From assembly GCA_038093975.1 (NCBI GenBank), contig JBBPTG010000007.1, positions 62,001 to 126,000 of the forward strand: 64,000 nucleotides of DNA, given 5' to 3'. The stretch is from Chalciporus piperatus (lineage: Eukaryota; Basidiomycota; Agaricomycetes; Boletales; Boletaceae). The translations under genes were made by a program, and so were the position numbers. Below are positions 56,001 through 64,000 of the stretch, piece after piece. The first letter of the stretch is position 1; each line of letters begins with the position of its first letter. Below the pieces are notes generated by a model, which saw nothing but the letters and a program-made list of their open reading frames with translations, searched no databases and was not told the DNA's origin.

Positions 56001-58650
56001 TTGGCCAGATTTGAATGTCCCCGAAGATCCTAGAGGCGTCTTGGACCTCATCAAGAGAGTCGACCAAGCTGTGGCTGAGAGTAATCCAGGCCCTAGTCCA
56101 AGCGGGAGCGGGACATTCAGCGAGGGTGTGAGTCCTGGCAGTGGGTGTGGAAGTCTGTCGGACGTCCAGTTGCCAGAGCTGCGGCATGATCCTGGCGGAC
56201 AAGACAAATTTGGGTTGCTGTCTCCCACTAGTGGCGTTTTTCCCGAACCGAGAAAGCACGGAAAAGGTTGGAGGCACCCCGAGTTGGATGCAAAGACAGG
56301 TATTGCTGCGTTTGCACTGGGCAAGCTACCGCCCGTGTTGTTGCACTGTTCGGCTGGGGTGGGCAGGACGGGAGGCTTCATTGCCGTGGATGCGCTTTTG
56401 GATGGAATAAGGCGCGAGCTGAGGAAGAAGAAGGAAGCACAATCGATGAAGAGGATGTCAGTCAGCGTGGGGGTGACTGCGGGCCTGGAGCGCAGCGTCG
56501 ACGCGAGCACGGAGACAGGCATCATCAGCAAGGAGAGTGGTGGCGGCAGCGGGAGTGGAGAAGGGGAACGCATGGACGTCGATAAGCCGCCTGTCGAGAA
56601 GGCATCGGCGACGCAGGAGTCGTTGATAAACACGGTCCCCCTCCATGTCTCTGCTGGCGATCGCAATAAAGGCCGAAAACGCCCCCATCACGGCGATGAT
56701 CCCTCTGGAGACAAGGAGGGCTCTTCGGAATCGCTTGTCGTGCACGTTCCGTGTGCGGGGACTGACGATGTACCAGATGGTATGCACTTTGATGACTCCA
56801 AGAAGGGCTGGAAGTCGTCTTCAACGCGCCAGTGGGCAGAACAGGTTTCCGATCAGACAGGGGGAGAACTCCCTCCGCCTGTTCGGCTCGAGTTGCCATC
56901 GTCTTCATTACCCACTCCTATTCGTGACAGGTCCCCGAGCGGGAACTTGAGTAGCAGCGGTCCATCTGCACTTAATTCTGCGGACGACTCTCTGAGAGGC
57001 TCGGCGAGCGGGAGCGGGAATGGTAGTGGGAGCGGGACTAGAGGTGGAAGTGGAAGCGGCAGTGTGCCGCCGTCCTCAATATCGAAATCGGGGTCTACGT
57101 CGATATCGCTCTCTAACTCGGGCTCTGGCTCCGGTTCTGGTACGGGCACCGGCTCTCGATTTGGGTCGAGTTCTGGAGTGGACTCTTCCGGTCATGCGAG
57201 CTTGATGCGTGCTCGTTTGCACGAAAGTTCAGCGACCTCGGTGTCGGCTGGTTCTACGGATTCGCTGCCTGCTGAGCAGGTGTCCAAAGCGAATGTCCCC
57301 CTGAATCAGCCTTCTGCTATCCATCCACCTCCAGGCTTTGAAATGGAAGTCGACCGTCCGCCACGTCTCGTCGCTGTTCCGCTCCAACCTACAGGTCCAG
57401 GCTCGACAAATCTTCAACGTGCGAAACACTCGCAGCGCCACAAGTTACTCCTTAGGTCGCCATCTGTCGCAAGTCACTCGAGTCCTGTCCTCCTATCGAC
57501 ATATGGCGCTGCGAGGAGGAGCACTTCATTCTTTGGCACGGACACGACAGAGGAATCGTCCAGACCGAGCTCGAATCCGAGTTCCGATGAAATGGCGACC
57601 CCTCCTCGGGAGTTTGAGAGTGCTGAAAGTGCCGACGCGGAATGGAGCGGGAAGAACAGTGAGGCGCTTTCTGATGTATCGGAGGAATCCATTACCAATC
57701 CCGGAGACGACTCGCACCTTGTCACTGGATCACACGCTTTGAAGAATCCGCACCCTTCGCACAGCAGCAGCACCATGAATCTCGCCATCCCATCTAGAGC
57801 GGCCAAAGGTAAAGAGAAGGCCACTATTCCATCGATGCCACGCGTCCCAGAAGACTCGGAGATTCAGGATTTTTCGTCCGCCACTCGGGATCCTGGAACA
57901 ACTGAACCTGCTTCTGACCAGCCAGTTATCGATTACAAGCTTCCGCGGGAGCTCCACAGCGATTTGTCGCCGCCCCTGATCTCGTCCTTCGCAGATCCCA
58001 TCTGCACGCTCATCCAGGACATGCGCGAGCAACGAATGAGTCTGTGCCACAGCCTACGACAATATGTGTTCGTTCACGCGGCTGTCATCGAAGGTGCCTT
58101 GAGGATCGTGGACGAGGAACGTGAGCTGTGGGGGGACAGTGGGACAAGCGACGACGGTAGTTCTCCTGAAGGCGAACTCAGGGCGAGTGCTGGCGAAGTG
58201 GGAAGGAAGTCTGAAGATAGCGAGGCGCTGAGAGCATGGTTTGGTAGGGCGGACAAGGGGGAGGGCACGGGCACGGGGCGTAATAGGGCGCATTCCTTCC
58301 CGACCATCGCACAAGCTACTAGCCATTGGACCTCGGAAGGTGGTGCTACTGCTGGGTCGCCTTCCTCGGGGATGTCGTCGCCATCAAAAGCCAAACGTGG
58401 TCCCAGCCCCACCGAGCTTCTCAAGGAGGATAAAACTGGCGCATTATCCCTGAACAAGCGTCCCAGTATTAAACGCGACAGTGACGAGGATAGCCCATTC
58501 TCGTTCGAGTCTGGTATGTCACATTCTGTGCAAGGTGGGGCTGGTGGAGCTTCGAGAGAGGCAGGGGCGAGCGTGAGTGCGGCTCGATCCCAGCCAGGCG
58601 AGCCCTCTATGCCGGAAAAGGGAGGTCTGACATCTGGCAGCACCAGGTAG
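53026..58650 (+). CDS. Rhodanese-domain tyrosine phosphatase (Pyp/Ptp2-3-like)
   Basis: 1,755 aa from exons 53026-54380, 54681-55610 and 55668-58650; the first intron is unusually long (300 bp). A rhodanese-like domain (about residues 90-220) holds ALILDIRPHAVHAAARI and ILVYDSD but no catalytic Cys, as in MAPK phosphatases of the Pyp1/Ptp2/Ptp3 type. The PTP domain is complete but dispersed: KNRYTHIWPFEHARVRL (about 450), DDYVNASYVQPLGTRKRYI (about 720), the WPD loop DWPDLNVPED (876), the active-site loop HCSAGVGRTG (Cys about 989) and the Q-loop helix QDMREQRMSLCHSLRQYVFV (about 1,543). About 250 and 550 extra residues, Ser/Gly-rich and probably disordered, split the domain twice. Expected role: dephosphorylation of stress or pheromone MAP kinases. 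Confidence 0.92.
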
Positions 58651-59770
58651 CGATCGGAGATTACTACAGGTATGTGCGACAACCTCGTGTCGTGAGCGCA
58701 ATCTGATCCCCTGTTGCTTCCTCAGCATGACTGTTTTCTCCTCATTTAGATGCCCATGGGCAAGCAATAGACGTGCGACTCCACCTGCCACGACTTCCAA
58801 GCTTCTCTTGACTCTCCGCGGTTTCAATAACAAAGGCAGTTCTAGCGGGGCTAGCGCCGCAAGTTGTGAAATATATCTTCGGATAGAGCCTCGTTTTCTT
58901 CGGGTGATATTAACCTACATCAACTAGGCCACCGCTAGGTTTTGGATCTGAAACCGATGCGTTCCTAGTCTCGGACCTGTCCTCTGTTTGGCATAGACGA
59001 TTGACTCCCCCTTACTACCTGATCTACATACTGATTCCTGCTCCCCATTTGGATTTCACCCATCCTGTCGATGTATACATGCACTCCATCGTTTTAGCGT
59101 ATCTCATTTGTTCTCGTGTTAAACATGTATTTACGTCCTTGAAGGGCGATTGTCCCTACAAGTTCCAGCTACCAAGCCAAGCGATCGAGCTCCACAGTTC
59201 TCCATCTCCCACACCTATATGTACAATGTCGACAGACAGCCTCTCGATTAACTCAGTGTCACTGCTATTTCCTTCCTCCACATCGACCGCCGCAATTCTG
59301 TGTTCGTTTGTTCGCTGGTGCTTGCCGAGGCCATTAATATCGATCTCTAGGTCGGTGTGGACTGACAGGAGAGCTCTCCGATCGCCCTCCCCAATGAACC
59401 ATACAGATTAGCCAACCATGTTCGCATCAGAAGAACGTGTAAATGCGGCGCCGTGGCGCGCGAATGTTCCGTGACGATTGTCCTCGTCGTGATGCGTCGG
59501 ACAATCTGGACAGGAACGCATGGGAAAACCATGAAAGAGTGGGCCGCGAACAGAGTAGAGAGCAATGTGCAGAAAGCGTGGAGCAGGCGTATGCTGGATT
59601 CATGGGACGAGACCATGGTGGAAATGAAGTGGCGATGCGAAGTGGGAACATGCGAGCTGGAAAACGGACAATCGCGATTGGCTGCAGAGGTCGGCGACTG
59701 ACATGATCATCATCAGCTGACATAAAAGGCATACGACTAAAGCGCCGAATTTTTATCACGTACTTCGGGG
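58651..59770. other. 3' flanks of convergent PTP and copper-fist genes
   Basis: About 1.1 kb between two genes that end toward each other. The frames on both strands (for example 59427-59813 minus) look random. No RNA gene or repeat seen. Confidence 0.5.
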
Positions 59771-61117
59771 CTATCGACTGCTGCCGCAACAGCCATCGCA
59801 TGACCGCCCGCACTGGCAGCCATCAAGGGGCGAACAACCACATTGGCCGCGACAACACTCTAGCTTTGGAACTTTGACTAGCCCGAATGCAATACCGCGC
59901 TCCTCAGTTTCTATGGATGATGATCCTGTGAAGAGATCGTAGGGATATACGTTGATGTCTCCTGGATCCATGTCTGTCCGACGATTTGGAGGGGGTCGGG
60001 GAAGCGAAGCTGCGCGTGCAAAGAAGATGTCTACTATGCTTCCGCCGCTACTTGAGCCATCTTGAGGAGGAAGTTCAATTCCACTGGTATGATCCAGACA
60101 ATGACCGCATCCCTCGCTACAGTCCTTGCGGTCTTTCTGTGCATGGGCAGGTGTGCGGTGCTCGATGCATCCTGGACATGTGCAGTCGAAACCACATGTG
60201 CACCCAGATCCTGCAATAGACTTGATCGTACTGAGCGGCGGTATGGTGGGGAAGTCGGGAATTGTCGGTGAAAGAATTGACCCGATAAGGATTGGCGGTA
60301 GTTCCAGCCGGGTAGAAGGTATGGTATCTTCTGCTGAGGGTCGTTTGCCTTGGCAGCATGACTTTGATAGAGGATCTGAAGAGTGTGCAGCAGTAGACTT
60401 TTGCACTTGTCGATCCCGGGACATGACTGCTGCCTCAGCGAGGGCTTGCAATCCACAGTCGGAAGATTCCCTTCCGGAACAACTGGACCCAGAAACACAC
60501 GCTGTTCTGCATGTGCAATCTCGAACGCTCTTGCAGTGGCAAGGATTAAGAAGCGAATCCACTATAACAAAAAGAGTGAGGATCAAGATGTTTGTTTGCT
60601 TGAGTGCGCACCTCTCCGCCGCAGATTAGGAGTGGTTGAAGAAGCGGCAGACTGGAGGGCATCTGAGATGCCATTAGGTAGGGTGGGGACGCTAGGCATG
60701 AATCGGCGGGCTATTGGAATGTAGTTGAAGCGGCTTCCTCGTGCGATCGATCGGTACACTCACGTTTCTTATCGGGACGCGCTGCAGGTATGGGAACCTT
60801 GTCCACACCGGCCTGAGGTTGGCGAGGGGTGCAAGTACACTTTGAATGGACACGTTTTGCTTGACGCAATTCGCGGCATTTGGGACACTGTGACACAGGG
60901 CGTCCCTTCTTCTTCACCTCAAACAATGGGCGCTCGGTGTGGTGGCAAGACGATGACCTATGACCTTTGATGCACGACTCGCTGATGACCACTGGTAAGG
61001 CAGAGATACTTCAGCGCTGAGGGAGGTTGCATACCACGCAAACTTCTTGTCGTTTACGAACACCTGCCATCATATCACGACGATGATCGGCGGAAACGGA
61101 AATCGATGACTGACCAT
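59771..61117 (-). CDS. Copper-fist transcription factor (Cuf1/Ace1/Mac1-like)
   Basis: 379 aa from five coding exons (5' to 3': 61115-61117, 61035-61063, 60764-60981, 60612-60710, 59771-60561). The first coding exon is just the ATG, followed by a 51-bp intron (GTCAGT...GGCAG). Splicing yields the copper-fist domain: MVFVNDKKFACESCIKGHRS (residues 1-20), then SSCHHTERPLFEVKKKGRP, VSQCPKCRELR and HSKCTC. This zinc-plus-KGRP module reads copper-response elements. Cys clusters follow, such as CHCKSVRDCTCRTAC, CTCGFDCTCPGC and the C-terminal CCRGQCGCSPLDGCQC, as in Cu(I)-sensing regions of Cuf1/Mac1-type regulators. It could control copper uptake or copper enzymes. Whether it activates under copper excess or shortage cannot be told from the sequence. 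Confidence 0.95.
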
Positions 61118-63019
61118 GGCAAGCAATCCATGCACTTTTCTGTTGGTCGAGCAGATAGTCTGTAGACGCTGAGTAGGACTGTAAGGCGCAGTCTTGGCAA
61201 GTAAAGCTCTCCTTGGTGATTCAGCAAGTTCAAACTTGGAAACGACTCTGAATCAATTTGACATAATCGTCGGAAGCAATTGCCGAACTGGTTGAGTCGA
61301 ACTCATCTTCAGTCACCATCCATCAATCGCATCTCGTCTTTGTTTCAGATCCCTGGCGCAGTTCTAAAAATTCGCGATAGCGCTCTCAGTGATACCAAGA
61401 TGGAGGGTAACAATCAGGCTCGGGACAGCTTCTTACGGGAACCATCTCAGGTGTAGGTGAACGAATGTCTTCATCCGATTCTTGGGTCTGCCTAGGGAAG
61501 ACTATCTTAGGTGGGTCTCTACATTGGGTAATGCATGTCCATCTTGGCAGTTGTGCTATTCGCAGGAGGCATATTTCCTGTGCGCGAGGATCGCTTACCT
61601 TCTAAAATGAACCCAGAACTCCTAAGTGAGCTACATGGATCACAGTGTATCCGCCAAGTCCTCTTTGGGGTACGTGTAATTGTTGCCTTTAACGAGAGTT
61701 TTGGTACTTTTATGGATTCTTGCACCATGATCACTTGCTGGGGCGGCGGCAGGCCGCCCAAGGTGCTTCGCCGATGTTAGGTCGGACAACATACCCATGT
61801 TCAGCACCATGCGGTACCCAGAGAAGTACCGAAGGTATTCTCTGGCTCTCTCTCTCAGTCATCCATTTTTGTCACCCCGAAAGATACCCGTGATTGAGGA
61901 TGTGAACTTGCTTCTCACCGATTGTCGAACCTCGTCTTCAGTCTGTATCCGCGAGGTTGCCTCAGATTTGTAGAGAAGACGTCGTGCTCAGCGTTTTCAG
62001 TGCGCATCCGTGGAGAGTGTTATGGGAGATATATTCCTCTAAGGAAGTTTTATCCAGTAGACTTCATACCGAGGTCCCTCGAGGGGGCAAACTGAAGCCG
62101 CTAGGCTGTCATTCGTGCAATGAATGGCATTTGTTAGCCTGCACAGACCCTCTGAGAATATCGGCTTTGCGTTCTTCCAATTTACATGGTAGTAGTAGGG
62201 TGCGAGACATTGATGGACTAGACTCCTTGAGTCCTTCCTCTTCTTTCCCCGGGTTGACCGAATCTGGATGGGATCGGGTTCTCCGGTTCTCATTAGTCTC
62301 CCAAAACCAGACTCTCGATGAGCAGAAGACAGTCGTTCCGCTCTACCGAGAGGTTCTCATCGTGAGGCAATGGTCTCAAGTCACACTTGGCAGAGAATAT
62401 TTGACCAATACATCGCCGATTAGCTATTGCAAAATGTAGACAGTGCTGAACTGCGAGCCCTTTATAAGTTCTCCATCTGCTCATGTACATACTTTACTTG
62501 CCAGACTTTCCTGGGAGTCGAAGTGACGTCCCTGGGACTCCGGTCTTCGGCCGAGAGTGTTCTTTGATGCGAGACATGTCAGGACATGTCCTGACTAAAT
62601 TGTGATGTATCGCGCGACGTGAGGTACATCATAATGTACTGGACTTCGAGGCACGTTCTTCGTTGTAAGCTCCCAAAGTAGGACACGGAAAACCTTTCCG
62701 CCATGAGCGCGCAGTCGCGTTTCTGCAAATAAGTTTCAGGAGGAATTTCAGGAGAATTCCAGGCCAAATGGGATGATCAAAAATACTTGCCATGGGAGGA
62801 TTGCTGCGCTTTGAACCTGGGAATATCAAGCGAGGAGCTATGTTTGGGTTAAGAAGAACGAACGTGCAAAAAGAGCACGCGCTTGGACTCGAATTTCCCA
62901 CCAATTACGGACATTGGCGAAAATATCGACCAACTGAAATACTCACTGGAGCCCCTGCCAAGAGCCTGCTTCTTGCCTTTCGAGTACGCTGGTGACAAGT
63001 GGTGACACCGGCGTTTGGC
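61118..63019. other. Long intergenic region with a perfect palindrome
   Basis: About 1.9 kb with no gene I can support; the open frames at 61535-61780 and 61957-62439 lack family likeness or an ATG start. An 18-bp perfect palindrome GTCAGGACATGTCCTGAC (62578-62595) overlaps a second GACATGTC (62573-62580), so GACATGTC occurs twice exactly 10 bp apart. It may be a binding site for a dimeric regulator of the flanking divergent genes (copper-fist factor at left, phosphoesterase at right). Confidence 0.45.
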
Positions 63020-64000
63020 ATGTCCACCATGTCTGTCCCCGTCGTTTTCCTCATTGGCGCCCTCGCCAAGGCCGCCTCTGCAGCAGTCGCAGCCACGTTC
63101 ACTGCCCCGGCTGCAGCGTGAGTACATCTGCCATGATTCTGACATTCAGCGAGCTGATTGACTTCCAGACCCACTGATACCTCCCCATTCTACGTCGGCG
63201 CAAACAACGGGACTCTCCGAAATCCCCCGTTGGTCTCTGGACGCGTTTTCGATCGCTTCATACAGATCTGGCTCGAAAACACCGATTTCGCACAGGCTTC
63301 TTCCCAGGAGGTTTTTCAAAACCTCTCGACGCAGGGTATCACCCTTGCCGCTTACTATGCTTTGACACACCCCAGTGAACCTAACTACATCGGTGCTGGC
63401 GGAGGTGACTTCTTTGGCTTGGACAATGACAACATGCAGTATATCCCCAGCAACGTCTCCACCGTCGTGGATCTGCTGGACCAGAAGCGCGTTAGCTGGG
63501 CTGAATACCAGGAGAACATGCCCTCCGACGGTTACGGTGGCTACAACTACACGAATTCTGACGACGGTTACACATACTACGTCCGGAAGCACAACCCCTT
63601 GGTCATTTACAACTCGGTTGGTTTGAATGCGACACGTCAGGAACGCATTCGTAACTTCAATGACTTTGCTGTCGATGTAAGTTGATCTATTCTGACCCCA
63701 CCTTCGCGGGGTTCGAACTCTATTTTTTGCCTTAGCTCGGAAACAACGCCCTCCCTCAGTGGATCTTCGTCACCCCTAACCTCAGAAAGTTAGCAATTGC
63801 TCGTGCCCTTCCCAGGAAAGATCTGATACCTCTTTCCTTTAGCGACGGTCACGACACGACTATTGCCTTTGCTGCACAATGGCTGCAATACTGGCTCGTT
63901 CCATTGCTCGAGGACCCCAACTTCAACACCCCCAAGACTTTGATTTTGTTGACTTTCGATGAGTATGCCAACTCTTGACCCGTGCTTCTGACTTCGTTTA
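63020..64000 (+). CDS. Secreted phosphoesterase / acid phosphatase, 5' part
   Basis: Partial at the right window edge: exons 63020-63117, 63169-63676, 63736-63788 and 63843-63962; a GTATGC donor at 63963 opens the next intron. A signal peptide (SVPVVFLIGALAKAASAAVA) begins the protein. FDRFIQIWLENTDFAQASS is the start of the phosphoesterase family that includes fungal PhoA-type acid phosphatases and phospholipase C-like enzymes. TQGITLAAYYALTHPSEPNY, GGDFFGLDNDNMQYIPSNVS, VVDLLDQKRVSWAEYQENMP, KHNPLVIYNSV, and LRNDGHDTTIAF formed across an intron are typical. Asn residues in N-x-S/T contexts suggest glycosylation. It would release phosphate outside the cell. The catalytic C-terminal part is not in the window. 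Confidence 0.9.

Noticed and set aside
55989..58682. Long minus-strand frames over PTP exon 3
   Set aside because: GC-rich Ser/Gly codons leave the opposite strand open; no start or domain evidence.
59771..61117. Copper-fist factor and oxidase as one regulatory cluster
   Set aside because: They are 48 kb apart with unrelated genes between; no shared promoter motif was identified by eye.
61957..62439. 160-codon plus-strand frame in the copper-fist/phosphoesterase gap
   Set aside because: Starts with TTG, random-looking sequence and no homologous motifs.
1..64000. CRISPR array, bacterial operon or rRNA
   Set aside because: Nothing of these kinds is present; gene structure is that of a fungus throughout.

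Overview
This is eukaryotic, fungal DNA, most likely from an Agaricomycete (mushroom-class basidiomycete). The reasons are genes packed tightly on both strands, very many 46-60 bp GT-AG introns, a multicopper oxidase with laccase signatures, fungus-specific gene families (GH72 glucanosyltransferase, copper-fist factor, Mdv1-like fission adaptor, p23 with a GGM tail) and transposons of basidiomycete type. I cannot name the species. The exon models were built by hand from splice sites and reading-frame continuity.

Layout. 0.9-3.0 kb: a bHLH transcription factor (+) with a very long loop. 4.0-8.7 kb: a tyrosine-recombinase retrotransposon of DIRS/Ngaro type with gag-like, reverse transcriptase/RNase H and recombinase frames. 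9.4-11.6 kb: a membrane-anchored laccase-like multicopper oxidase (-). 12.4-15.5 kb: ALG1 (-) and NFU1 (+), head to head. 15.7-16.5 kb: a decayed NmrA/isoflavone-reductase-like gene (-). 17.1-19.1 kb: an unidentified gene (-) and HSP90 co-chaperone p23 (+). 21.0-24.3 kb: a complete DNA transposon with 37-bp terminal inverted repeats and a TA target-site duplication, inserted just upstream of a cullin-repeat protein (24.5-25.5 kb). 25.7-31.0 kb: a coactivator-like protein (-) and a UVRAG/Vps38-like protein (+). 31.6-35.5 kb: a Pumilio protein (+). 36.1 kb: tRNA-Lys with an intron, and a broken partial copy at 36.5 kb. 37.7-41.8 kb: a GH72 glucanosyltransferase and an RRM plus zinc-knuckle RNA-binding protein. 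42.1-48.6 kb: an ABCC transporter in 41 exons (-). 49.2-51.8 kb: a Mdv1/Caf4-like WD40 protein (-). 53.0-58.7 kb: a rhodanese/tyrosine phosphatase with a strongly interrupted catalytic domain. 59.8-61.1 kb: a copper-fist factor (-). 63.0 kb to the end: the 5' part of a secreted phosphoesterase/acid phosphatase.

How the genes relate. Most are unrelated housekeeping genes: ER glycosylation (ALG1), mitochondrial Fe-S assembly (NFU1), mitochondrial fission (Mdv1-like), autophagy and endosomal PI3-kinase (UVRAG-like), chaperoning (p23), mRNA control (PUF, RRM-CCHC), wall remodelling (GH72) and MAPK dephosphorylation (PTP). A loose copper theme links the copper-fist factor with the copper-dependent oxidase, but they lie 48 kb apart and no shared site was identified.

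I found no clear candidate for a wholly new multi-gene system. The most unusual items are the two apparently intact transposons, the phosphatase whose catalytic domain is split by about 250 and 550 extra residues, the roughly 105-residue bHLH loop, and the 41-exon transporter with a 7-nt exon.
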